Assembly: GCA_017437095.1 (NCBI GenBank)
Contig: JAFSBW010000033.1
Span: 18,584-82,583, forward strand
Direction of reading: 5' to 3'
Source of the DNA: Oscillospiraceae bacterium
GTDB taxonomy: Bacteria > Bacillota > Clostridia > Oscillospirales > Oscillospiraceae
DNA: 64,000 bases
Shown: in pieces, positions 55,518-63,682 of the stretch
Layout of the letters: each line of letters begins with the position of its first letter
Position numbering within the stretch: the stretch's first letter is position 1
Made by a program: the position numbers and the translations under genes
Notes under the pieces: model-generated
What the model was told of the DNA's origin: nothing
Databases searched by the model: none
The model's input: the letters and a program-made list of their open reading frames with translations, nothing else

Positions 55518-57581
55518 TTACTCCTCAGCCTTGGCCTCGGCAATGATCTTGGCCTGGTTGGCTCTGGGAACTTCCTCGTAGCGCTCGAAGCTCAGAGTGA
55601 AGCTGCCGCGAGCCTGGGTCATAGCCCGCAGGTCGATAGCGTAGCTGCTCATTTCGGCCATGGGAACTTCGGCTTCCACAACGGTATTGCCGTCGTTATC
55701 AGGGTTCATGCCCATTACGCGGCCACGGCGCTTGTTCAGGTCGCCAATGACATCGCCCATGTAGCTATCGGGAATGGTAACATTCAGGCTGCCAACGGGC
55801 TCCAGCAGAGTAGCGCCGGCGTTGGGCATAGCTTCCTTAAAGGCCAGGATAGCGGCCAGACGGAAGGCCATTTCGTTGGAGTCAACGGGGTGGTAAGAGC
55901 CATCGTACAGAGTGGCCTTTACATTGACCATGGGGTAACCGGCCAGGGGGCCCTTCTGAACGGCTTCCTGGATGCCCTTTTCAACAGCGGGGTTGAAGTT
56001 CTTGGGCACGGCGCCGCCAACAACGGCTACATCGAAGATCAGCTCGTCCTGCTCGTACTGGGGCTCAAAGCGCACCCATACATCACCGAACTGGCCGGAG
56101 CCGCCGGTCTGCTTCTTATGACGGCCGTGAGCTTCTACCTTCTTGGTGATCTTCTCGCGGTAAGCGATCTTAGCGGGAGACAGAACAGCCTCAACACCGA
56201 AGCGGCTCTTCAGCTTGGATACGATAACATCCAGCTGCTGGTCGCCAGCGCCGGAGATGACCAACTGCTTGGTCTCGGCGTTGTTGACCAGAGTGAAGGA
56301 GGGATCTTCCTCGTTCAGGCGGTTCAGGCCGGTACCAACCTTTTCTTCCTGACCCTTTACCTTGGGAGCAATAGCCATGGAGTAGCAGGTAGGAGCATAG
56401 GGAATATTCTTCAGGGAAACCACCTTGCGGGGATCGCAAAGGGTATCGCCGGTCTTTACCTTGTCCATCTTGCCGATGGCGCCGATATCGCCGCAGGTAA
56501 GCTCCTTGACCTCGGTATTCTTCTTGCCGCACATAGTGTACAGGCGGCCCAGCTTCTCAGTCTCGCCGGTACGGGCGTTGACCAGAGTGGTATCGGAGTT
56601 GATGGTGCCGGAAAGCACCTTAACATAGGAGTACTTGCCGTACTGGTCGGAAACGGTCTTCCAAACGAAAGCGGAGGGAACGCCGCCGGGAGAAACTACG
56701 AACTCTTCGGTCTCGCCGTCAGCGGTGGTAGCCTTGTGGTAGTTGCCTTCCACGGGGTTGGGCAGCAGGTCCACGATGTGGTCCATAAGCATCAGGCTGC
56801 CCAGGCAGGTAACGGCAGAGCCGCACAGCACGGGGAACATGGTGCGCTCTACAACGCCGGTATGCATACCCTTGATCATTTCGGCATAAGTAAAGTCTTC
56901 GCCGCCGAAGAACTTGTCCATCAGGTCTTCGCTGGTCTCAGCAACGGATTCCTTCAGGGCATCGTTAAATTCTTCAATAACGCTCAGCTTGTCATCGGGC
57001 ACAGAGATCTCTACCCGCTTCAGATTCTTCATCTCGTAAGCGCGCTTGTTGAGAACATCGATAATGCCGGTGATCTTCTTGCTGCCGTCCCAAATGGGCA
57101 CAACAACGGGAGCGACCTTGTTGCCGTAGCGCTCACGCAGGGCTTCGAAGGTGGCGTTATAGTCGGCATTGTCTTCGTCTACCTTGGAGATGTAGATGAA
57201 GCGGGGCATATTGCGCTCTTCGCAGTATTTCCATGCCTTTTCAAAGCCAACGGTAATGCCGTCCTTAGCAGCCAGCACCAGGATAGCAGCATCGGCAGCC
57301 CGCAGGGCTTCCATAGCAGCGCCGGAAAAATCGAAAGCGCCGGGGGCATCCAAGAGGTTAATCTTGCAGTTGTGATAGATCAGGGGCGCCACAGAAGTGG
57401 AGATAGAAATATGACGGCGGACCTCTTCGGGATCGTAGTCGCAAACAGTATTGCCGTCGGCATTCTTGCCGATGCGGTCAATAGCGCCGGTCATGTAAAG
57501 CAGGCTCTCTGCCAGGGCAGTCTTACCGCTGCCGCTGTGGCCCAGCAGGCAAATGTTACGAATAGAATTGGCTGTGTACAT
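55518..57581 (-). CDS. Elongation factor G paralogue (EF-G2-like)
   Basis: A 687-residue translational GTPase with the five EF-G domains recognisable; domain IV has GGSGQFGDVWVRFEP and AVVGGAVPKNFNPAVEKGIQEA. The G domain is altered: P-loop GHSGSGKT instead of AHxDxGKT, G3 DAPGAFDF where canonical EF-G has DTPGHVDF (catalytic His to Ala), and G4 SKVD instead of NKxD. This matches the EF-G2-like clade rather than the housekeeping EF-G or TetM. Its role in the cell is unclear. Own promoter and terminator. Confidence 0.9.
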   Translation of the reverse strand: MYTANSIRNICLLGHSGSGKTALAESLLYMTGAIDRIGKNADGNTVCDYDPEEVRRHISISTSVAPLIYHNCKINLLDAPGAFDFSGAAMEALRAADAAILVLAAKDGITVGFEKAWKYCEERNMPRFIYISKVDEDNADYNATFEALRERYGNKVAPVVVPIWDGSKKITGIIDVLNKRAYEMKNLKRVEISVPDDKLSVIEEFNDALKESVAETSEDLMDKFFGGEDFTYAEMIKGMHTGVVERTMFPVLCGSAVTCLGSLMLMDHIVDLLPNPVEGNYHKATTADGETEEFVVSPGGVPSAFVWKTVSDQYGKYSYVKVLSGTINSDTTLVNARTGETEKLGRLYTMCGKKNTEVKELTCGDIGAIGKMDKVKTGDTLCDPRKVVSLKNIPYAPTCYSMAIAPKVKGQEEKVGTGLNRLNEEDPSFTLVNNAETKQLVISGAGDQQLDVIVSKLKSRFGVEAVLSPAKIAYREKITKKVEAHGRHKKQTGGSGQFGDVWVRFEPQYEQDELIFDVAVVGGAVPKNFNPAVEKGIQEAVQKGPLAGYPMVNVKATLYDGSYHPVDSNEMAFRLAAILAFKEAMPNAGATLLEPVGSLNVTIPDSYMGDVIGDLNKRRGRVMGMNPDNDGNTVVEAEVPMAEMSSYAIDLRAMTQARGSFTLSFERYEEVPRANQAKIIAEAKAEE

Positions 57582-57680
57582 GATAAATCGAACTCCTTTC
57601 GGGAAGGTGCTGCCTTCCTCTCGAACTGCGGGTGTATGCTGATCTGATAAACCTTTTTACGCAATCACCACAATGAGTAC

Positions 57681-57709
57681 ATTATACACGAAAGCGATAT
57701 AGATTTCAA
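57681..57709 (-). promoter_or_regulatory. Promoter of the EF-G paralogue gene
   Basis: Leftward TTGAAA, 17 bp, TATAAT. Confidence 0.82.
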
Positions 57710-57757
57710 TGCCTTTTTTCGTCATTTTTGCAAAATTCCCATATGTCCGCCACAGAA

Positions 57758-57787
57758 AAACACCGGACAGCTAAAAAAGCTGTCCGG
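57758..57787 (-). terminator. Terminator hairpin distal to the pseudo-ATPase gene
   Basis: CCGGACAGCT stem (57763-57772 with 57778-57787), leftward exit GTGTTTTTC. Confidence 0.75.
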
Positions 57788-58007
57788 TATGGTGTTTATA
57801 CTAATTTTTAATAAAACGATTTAATCGTTTTATTTGAGCCGCAATGAGCGGCTCGGTGGCATTGCCGCCCAAAAATGCAGTCAATACATTTCTTTGGAGC
57901 GTTTTGTGGCAGGAAACAAATTCTTGATTTCCCGCAAGCAAAAAGCTCCACCCGGCGATCAGCCGGGGGATTAAAAGCTTCTCAAAGCTTTTAATCAAGA
58001 AATAGTA
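57788..58007. other. Hairpin-rich AT/GC mosaic, non-coding
   Basis: Contains AAAACGATT-TAATCGTTTT (about 57813-57832), GAGCCGC-AATGA-GCGGCTC (57836-57854) and ATTAAAAGCTT...AAGCTTTTAAT (57971-57996). A 65-codon frame crosses it on the minus strand, but there is no ribosome site or protein character. It may be a decayed repeat or a structured 3' region of the pseudo-ATPase transcript. Confidence 0.5.
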
Positions 58008-60077
58008 TTAATGTCTTGTCCACTCGGTCAAAAGCCAGCCCGGCACCAGCCATACCAGCTGATACAGCAGCATATTTACCGGGGTAAGCCGGTCCACAGC
58101 CCCCAGCACCGCAACCGCGGCGATGAGGCCGATGCCTACGATACCGGCAAAAATATGCACCGCAAGGCCCAGCTTTTGGGCAGTCTTCAGGGAGCGGGCT
58201 CCGGCAACGCAGGCCGTGTAGCTGGAGAAATTATCCCGGGTAGTAAGGGCAAGGGCGGGCATATCCTTATCCGGCTGTTTTTTCGCCAGCTGCACCCGCT
58301 CCGGCTGCTCCGGGAACTGGATTCTCTTGGTAGAAACATTGAATTTGCTGCGGATAAAATCCGGGGTGAGCATAAAATCGCCGGTGGTAAGCACCGGGTA
58401 GAGTCCACGGCTAGCGCACAGTGTGCCAAGGCCCGCGGCAGAATCCCGGTCTTTCACATAAGTAACGGCTACCAGGCCGCACAGCTCACCGTCGATACCG
58501 ATGTAAACCGCCTGGTTTACCCGGATACCCTCCGGCACCTCTACGCCCATTTCCTTCAGGAAGCTCTGGGTGCCTACCAGCACGCTCTCTCCCCGAACTT
58601 CGCCGCCTACGCCGCCGTTGGCATAGGTGCGCAAATTTTGGGCGGTGTATTTTACGCCGGAATGGGTCTGCAGCAGATGGTCAAACAGAGGCACCAACGC
58701 GCCGCCCACCGGCTCTACCAGCGCCCAGGCATAGGAGATGACCTGGCTGCGGTCACGGTCGGAGAAATATTTTACGCCGTTGAGCTTGCAGGTGCCTACC
58801 GGGAACAGATCCTCATGGCTCAGGGCGAAGCTCTTCTTGCCGCACAGGGCCTTGATGCCCTGCCAGCCGCACAGAACGCCGCCTGCCTTATGCAGACGCT
58901 TCTGCAAAATGGCATAGGGGCGGGTAAGGGTAATAAAAGCGGTTACCGGGGTGGCCGCAAGCAGCGCGGCAGAGCCTACCCGAACGCCGAAGGAAACATC
59001 CCCCTGAAGCACGCCGCCGGCAACGCCGATGCCGATGCTGGCAAACAGAGCCAGGATGCCGTACCAGCCCAGGGTCTTTTCCGGGCCGGAGGGAGCCTGA
59101 TAGTTCTGGGTAAAGTCGTCCACATCCCCCTCCTGGCGGAGCAGGCCGTCCATACCGTCCCAATAATCCTTGCTGGAATAAATGCCGTAGATGCGGCTGG
59201 TTTTGCGCAGAGTGTCCATCTGCCCCATTTCCGTATGGCGCTTATGGTAGCTGCCCCAAAGGGACATAGCTACCTGCAGGCTGAAGGCGGCGCAGCAGGG
59301 CACCCGCTCCTGGCGAAAGCAGAACACCGCATCAGCGCAGCAGGCCATAAAGGAAAAGGCCAGCAGGGTATTCATGCTGAAGCGGCCTTTAAACAGATCT
59401 CCCAAGCCGCCCAGCAGCTGGAAGCAGCCCAGTATCGCCGCCATCATCATGCAAAAATACTGCACAAATACCATCAGCCTTTGCCGCTCGGCCGGCACCT
59501 GGCCCTTGGCATCCATGACCGTTACCACCGCGGAAAGGATAAACACCAGCAGGCTCAAGGCAATGGCGATCTGCAGCTTGCCCAGGCCCATCTCGCTAAG
59601 CTCATAGTAGCGCTTCTCCGGCCCGGCTACCAGCTTGCGCTTGAGAGAACGCAGCCGGTCCTTAGGCTGGAACTGGATAGGCTTGTAGGGCACATACTCC
59701 TGCTCCTCCTGGGCATCCTCTCCGGCCTCCTCAGGGGCATCTTCCGCCGTAGGGATCACCTGGGTCTGCTCGCTGACGGCAGGAAGCGGCATGGTCTCCT
59801 CCGCTTCTTTTTTATGGCGCTTTTTTTCTTTCACCTTGGGCAGGCGGCGGGTCTTGCCCATGTCCTCCGGCTCATCGACCGGCTGGGCAATGGCAACAGC
59901 GGGCACAGCCTGGGTAGCCTGCATATCCGGCTGCTCAGCCTCTGCCTCACTGTCCTGAGGTGCAAGCTCTGCTTCGGCAAGCTCATCTTCGGCAAATTCC
60001 TTCATAATATCTTCCAGATCCAGCTCGTTCAGCTCCGGGTCGTGAAAATATCCAGGCTCTTGGTTAGGGCGGTCCAT
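58008..60077 (-). CDS. Degenerate P-type ATPase-like membrane protein (catalytic motifs lost)
   Basis: 689 residues. An acidic, low-complexity cytoplasmic N-terminus (1-160) is followed by helices at about 167-188, 203-226, 235-254, 338-357 and 367-390, a soluble part 400-635 and two last helices (about 638-660, 667-684). The soluble part aligns with P1B ATPases: ATPVTAF then AGGVLCGWQGIKAL; GGVGGEVRGESVLVGTQSFL; YIGIDGELCGLVAV; PVLTTGDF. Yet CPC is absent before ATP, SFALSHEDLFPVG (416-428) replaces the DKTGT region, TGES is missing, and GDGxNDxP is gone. It is probably non-pumping. AAGGAGGA sits before the ATG; rlmB lies 31 bp upstream. Confidence 0.8.
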   Translation of the reverse strand: MDRPNQEPGYFHDPELNELDLEDIMKEFAEDELAEAELAPQDSEAEAEQPDMQATQAVPAVAIAQPVDEPEDMGKTRRLPKVKEKKRHKKEAEETMPLPAVSEQTQVIPTAEDAPEEAGEDAQEEQEYVPYKPIQFQPKDRLRSLKRKLVAGPEKRYYELSEMGLGKLQIAIALSLLVFILSAVVTVMDAKGQVPAERQRLMVFVQYFCMMMAAILGCFQLLGGLGDLFKGRFSMNTLLAFSFMACCADAVFCFRQERVPCCAAFSLQVAMSLWGSYHKRHTEMGQMDTLRKTSRIYGIYSSKDYWDGMDGLLRQEGDVDDFTQNYQAPSGPEKTLGWYGILALFASIGIGVAGGVLQGDVSFGVRVGSAALLAATPVTAFITLTRPYAILQKRLHKAGGVLCGWQGIKALCGKKSFALSHEDLFPVGTCKLNGVKYFSDRDRSQVISYAWALVEPVGGALVPLFDHLLQTHSGVKYTAQNLRTYANGGVGGEVRGESVLVGTQSFLKEMGVEVPEGIRVNQAVYIGIDGELCGLVAVTYVKDRDSAAGLGTLCASRGLYPVLTTGDFMLTPDFIRSKFNVSTKRIQFPEQPERVQLAKKQPDKDMPALALTTRDNFSSYTACVAGARSLKTAQKLGLAVHIFAGIVGIGLIAAVAVLGAVDRLTPVNMLLYQLVWLVPGWLLTEWTRH

Positions 60078-60108
60078 AGCCGTATCCTCCTTGTTTTACA
60101 ATGTAGTC

Positions 60109-60924
60109 TTACCCCCGCTGGCGCACAGCTTCGTATAACAAAATAGAAGCAGCGGCAGAGGCATTGAGAGAAGTGATATTGCCCTTCATAGGAATATGCA
60201 CTGTGACATCGCAGTTTTGGCGCACCAGGCGGGTCATACCGTCGCCCTCAGAGCCGATGACCAGGGCGGCAGGGCCCTTCAGGTCCGCCTGGTACATAGG
60301 GATAGAGCCCTCGGCGGCTGTGCCAAAGATCCAAACGCCCTTGCTTTTCAGCTCTTCCATAGCAGCTACGATGTTGGTGACCTTGCACACCTTCATATAC
60401 TCGATAGCGCCGGCAGAAGCCTTGGCTACCACGGCTGTAAGACCTACGCTGCGCCGCTTGGGGATGATCACGCCGTGAGCCCCGGCGCACTCGGCGCTTC
60501 GCAGGATGGCGCCCAGGTTGTGGGGATCGGAAAGCTCGTCGCAGATCACGATCAGGGGCGCTTCTCCACGCTCGTTGGCGGTTTCCAGAATATCATCAAT
60601 TGAATAATACTCCCGGGCGGCGGCCAGAGCGATGATGCCCTGGTGGGAATGGCTCTGGCTCATCATATCCAGCTTGCGCCGGTCTACCGTTACCACCACG
60701 GCCCCGGCTTCCTTTGCCTCCGCTGCCAGCTTCTGCAGCCCCCGGTCGATCTCGCCGGAGGCAATAAACACCTTATCGATGGTGCGGCCGCTCTTCAATG
60801 CCTCTGTTAAAGCATTGCGGCCCTCCAGCTGGTTTTCGTTTTCTTCCCGCTGTTCAAAGCCCCGGTCAAAGCGGCGCTCCGGGCGGCGGTCGTTATCATT
60901 TTTTCTGGGTCTTTGTTCACGCAT
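60109..60924 (-). CDS. rlmB: 23S rRNA 2'-O-ribose methyltransferase, RlmB/TrmH family
   Basis: A SPOUT methyltransferase predicted to methylate G2251 of 23S rRNA; 271 residues. A basic N-terminal tail (1-30), then a substrate-binding L30-like domain (EGRNALTEALKSGRTIDKVFIASGE), and the SPOUT motifs DELSDPHNLGAILRSAECAG (about 130-150), LVIGSEGDGM (about 220) and IPMKGNITSLNASAAASILLYE (about 245-266). GGGGAGAGG precedes the ATG. It heads a unit with the pseudo-ATPase. Confidence 0.92.
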   Translation of the reverse strand: MREQRPRKNDNDRRPERRFDRGFEQREENENQLEGRNALTEALKSGRTIDKVFIASGEIDRGLQKLAAEAKEAGAVVVTVDRRKLDMMSQSHSHQGIIALAAAREYYSIDDILETANERGEAPLIVICDELSDPHNLGAILRSAECAGAHGVIIPKRRSVGLTAVVAKASAGAIEYMKVCKVTNIVAAMEELKSKGVWIFGTAAEGSIPMYQADLKGPAALVIGSEGDGMTRLVRQNCDVTVHIPMKGNITSLNASAAASILLYEAVRQRG

Positions 60925-60960
60925 AGCGCCTCTCCCCTAGCCATAGTATTCGTATATACC

Positions 60961-60989
60961 ATTATAGCAAAAATTTTCAAAGCATACAA
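60961..60989 (-). promoter_or_regulatory. Promoter of rlmB-pseudo-ATPase
   Basis: Leftward TTGTAT, 17 bp, TATAAT. Confidence 0.7.
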
Positions 60990-61195
60990 CTGTTTTTTTG
61001 CCGTCCGGGCAGCATGGGCGCGGTATATTTTCCCTTTAGGCCGGAATGGGTATTTTTGCCTTGCCATCCCCAGGAAAGGCAGCGCATACTATGCCTGCGC
61101 CCATATTTTTGGGCCGCAGCTGTGTAAAAGCTGCCAAAAAGCCCGATTTTGACAGCATATTCACAGAAAATTTACCTGGAAAAAGCAATGTTTCG

Positions 61196-61224
61196 TTGCG
61201 AAAACCGCGAAAGCATGGTATGAT
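61196..61224 (+). promoter_or_regulatory. Promoter of the second ftsH gene
   Basis: TTGCGA, 17 bp, TATGAT, 34 bp before the ATG. Confidence 0.72.
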
Positions 61225-61258
61225 AGAGCATAATTAGTGATAGACAGGAGGTTTTTTG

Positions 61259-63175
61259 ATGGAACAAAAACCCAATACCCCTCCCCAGAAGCCGGACGGC
61301 CAAAATAAACGCCCCAAGGGCAATATGTGGGTCAGCCTGATTATTTGCCTGGCCATCCTGCTGGTGGGAACTTATGTATTTAATAAGATCAACGGAAGTA
61401 AGTATACAGAAAAAACTTACGACCATTTCCTTACCCTTCGGGAATCGCAGCAGCTGGCGGAAGTAGAATTCCAGTCTGACAGGATCGTTTACCTGACCAA
61501 GGATGAGGCTGCCAAATCCTCCGGCCAGCGCAAGGCCTTCTTTACCGGCCTGCCCCGGGGCGGCGATACCATGGCCATGGCGGCCGAGCTGAAAGCCGAA
61601 GGCATTAAGGTTAGCACAGAGATCGTAGAGGATAACTCCTTTATTATGATGATCCTGAGCTATGCCCTTATGTTCGGCTTCCTGTTCATGATGATGCGCA
61701 TGATCTCCAAGCGCATGGGCGGCGAAGGCATGATGGGCGGCATCGGCAAGAGCAAGGCCAAGATGTATATGGAGCGCCAGACCGGCGTAACCTTCAAGGA
61801 TGTAGCAGGCCAGGATGAAGCCAAAGAATCCCTGCAGGAGATCATTGACTTTTTGAACAATCCCCAAAAATATACGGAGATCGGCGCAAAGCTGCCTAAG
61901 GGCGCTTTGCTGGTTGGCTCCCCCGGTACGGGCAAGACCTTGCTTGCCAAGGCGGTTGCCGGCGAAGCAGGCGTGCCCTTCTTCTCCATCTCCGGCTCTG
62001 ATTTTGTGGAAATGTTTGTAGGCCTGGGCGCCAGCCGGGTAAGAGATCTGTTTAAGGAGGCCGCCAAGGTAGCGCCCTGCATTATCTTTATTGATGAGAT
62101 CGATGCTGTAGGCCGCTCCCGGGATAACCGCTACGGCAACAACTCCGAGCAGGAGCAGACCCTTAACCAGCTGCTGGGCGAGATCGACGGCTTCGATTCC
62201 ACCAAGGGTATCGTCTGCCTTGCCGCAACCAACCGCCCCGAGATCCTGGACAAGGCGCTGCTGCGGCCCGGCCGCTTTGACCGGCGGATCATCGTAGACC
62301 GGCCCAATCTCCAGGGCAGATTGGACACCCTGAAGGTACACACCCGCAAGATCAAGCTCGCGGAGGATGTAGACCTGAAGAAGATCGCCCAGGCTACCGC
62401 CGGCGCTGTAGGCGCGGACTTGGCCAACCTGGTAAACGAAGCCGCTCTGCGGGCCGTGCGCAAGGGTCGCAAGGCAGTCAACCAGGAAGATCTTATGGTC
62501 AGCTTTGAAACCGTAATTGCCGGCACGGAAAAGAAAAACACCGTGCTTACGGATATGGAAAAGCGGCTGGTGGCCTACCACGAGGTCGGCCATGCTTTGG
62601 TTGCGGCTTTGGAAAAGCACAGCCAGCCCGTATCCAAGATCACCATCGTGCCCCATACCTCCGGCGCTCTGGGCTATACCATGCAGCTGCCCGAGGAAGA
62701 AAAGTACCTGCAGACCGCTCAGGAGCTGGAAACCGAGCTGCGCACCCTGCTGGGCGGCCGGGCCGCGGAGCAGCTGGTGTTCGGCGTAAAGACCACCGGC
62801 GCTTCCAACGACCTGCAGCGGGCAACCTCCCTGGCCAAGAGCATGATCGCCCAGTACGGTATGAGCGAGAAGCTGGGCCTGATGGCCCCCGCCTCTGTAG
62901 CCCATGAATATCTGGAAGGCCAGGCTTATATGGATTGCTCCAATGAAACCGCCGCCCTGGTGGACCAGGAGATCCAGAAGCTGCTGCAAAAGGCCTACCA
63001 GGAAGCAATGTCCCTGCTTCGGGATAACCGGGACACGCTGGACGATGTGGCTATGCTGCTGCTAAGCAAGGAGACCATCACCGGCGACGAGCTGATGGCC
63101 TATGTAAACGCCCCCAAGAACGAAAGCCCTGCCGAAGAAGCAGACCCCGAAAATACGGAAAACACAGAAGAATAA
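61259..63175 (+). CDS. ftsH: ATP-dependent zinc metalloprotease FtsH (paralogue 2)
   Basis: 638 residues from ATG 61259 (AGGAGG upstream; a TTG directly before is in frame but less well spaced). Membrane helices at about 24-43 and 128-147, Walker A GSPGTGKT (220-227), Walker [30 protein letters not shown] and zinc site HEVGH (441-445). Compared with the 42050-43912 paralogue it has Ser for Pro in the P-loop, Val for Ala in HExGH, and a methionine-rich linker ([18 protein letters not shown]). Active-site residues are kept, so it should work, perhaps on other substrates. Confidence 0.95.
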   Translation: MEQKPNTPPQKPDGQNKRPKGNMWVSLIICLAILLVGTYVFNKINGSKYTEKTYDHFLTLRESQQLAEVEFQSDRIVYLTKDEAAKSSGQRKAFFTGLPRGGDTMAMAAELKAEGIKVSTEIVEDNSFIMMILSYALMFGFLFMMMRMISKRMGGEGMMGGIGKSKAKMYMERQTGVTFKDVAGQDEAKESLQEIIDFLNNPQKYTEIGAKLPKGALLVGSPGTGKTLLAKAVAGEAGVPFFSISGSDFVEMFVGLGASRVRDLFKEAAKVAPCIIFIDEIDAVGRSRDNRYGNNSEQEQTLNQLLGEIDGFDSTKGIVCLAATNRPEILDKALLRPGRFDRRIIVDRPNLQGRLDTLKVHTRKIKLAEDVDLKKIAQATAGAVGADLANLVNEAALRAVRKGRKAVNQEDLMVSFETVIAGTEKKNTVLTDMEKRLVAYHEVGHALVAALEKHSQPVSKITIVPHTSGALGYTMQLPEEEKYLQTAQELETELRTLLGGRAAEQLVFGVKTTGASNDLQRATSLAKSMIAQYGMSEKLGLMAPASVAHEYLEGQAYMDCSNETAALVDQEIQKLLQKAYQEAMSLLRDNRDTLDDVAMLLLSKETITGDELMAYVNAPKNESPAEEADPENTENTEE

Positions 63176-63182
63176 ATAACGC

Positions 63183-63222
63183 AAAGCGGCCTGCCGGTTT
63201 TTCCGGCAGGCCGCTTTGTTGC
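63183..63222 (+). terminator. Terminator after the second ftsH
   Basis: 15-bp stem AAAGCGGCCTGCCGG (63183-63197 with 63203-63217), loop TTTTT. Confidence 0.8.
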
Positions 63223-63340
63223 TAATTGGGAATTAGAAATTAGGAATGAGGAATTACAAATTGGAGAGTTGAGATTGAAGAGTTGAGAGTTGAGATAACC
63301 GAATCTTCACTCTGCACTCTTAAATCTTCAATCTTTCCGT
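63222..63340. repeat. AT-rich low-complexity tract with GAGTTGAGA units
   Basis: Irregular repeats of AATTAGGAAT-like words and GAGTTGAGA/GAAGAGTTGAG, with no reading frame. Composition differs sharply from the flanks. Nothing functional seen. Confidence 0.6.
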
Positions 63341-63404
63341 TGCGTCCTTACGGTCAACGAAAAAACTGCCGCCGAATGGGTGCTTTGCAGGATCGCAGTG
63401 CCAA

Positions 63405-63592
63405 GGGCTGTCGAGGACGCCAGCCCCTACGGTCAACTAAAAAACTGCCGGCATGGACTGTAGGGCGGCCGCTTGCTGCCGCCGAATGTGTGCGGTGCAA
63501 GATCGCACTGCCCCGGCGGGGGCAAGCCCCCGCCCTACGGTCAATGAATATCTGCCGACGAAAATCGTAGGGCCCGGCGTCCTCGACGGGCC
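63405..63592. repeat. Cluster of four REP hairpins
   Basis: Copies at 63405-63430 (-), 63460-63483 (+), 63515-63538 (-) and 63567-63592 (+). All have GTAGGG at the foot and alternate in orientation. Stem arms GGGCTG/CAGCCC, GGCGGC/GCCGCC, GGCGGGG/CCCCGCC and GGCCCG/CGGGCC differ, but pairing is kept. Short words such as CGGTCAA(C/T) and CTGCCG recur between them. Confidence 0.8.
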
Positions 63593-63633
63593 TTTCATCG
63601 GATGTCTGCCGCACTTGGTCAATAAATGCTACA

Positions 63634-63665
63634 AAACGGGGCCCACCGATTGGTGAGCCCCGTTT
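63634..63665 (-). terminator. Terminator of the partial surface protein gene
   Basis: AAACGGGGC stem (63634-63642 with 63657-63665) with inner ACC/GGT; leftward exit GTTTTGTAG. Confidence 0.72.
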
Positions 63666-63682
63666 GGGGTTAGGTTATGCGA

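Noticed and set aside
55518-57581. TetM-type tetracycline ribosomal protection protein
   Set aside because: The P-loop GHSGSGKT and G3 DAPGAFDF differ from TetM and EF-G; it fits the EF-G2-like clade.
57801-57998. 65-codon frame on the minus strand
   Set aside because: It runs through several hairpins, has no ribosome site and no recognisable composition; treated as non-coding.
61256-61258. TTG start for the second ftsH
   Set aside because: It is in frame directly before ATG 61259, but the distance from AGGAGG favours the ATG.
63405-63592. CRISPR array
   Set aside because: Units alternate in orientation, spacers are related to each other, and units are hairpins with GTAG feet; no cas genes. 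It is a REP cluster.
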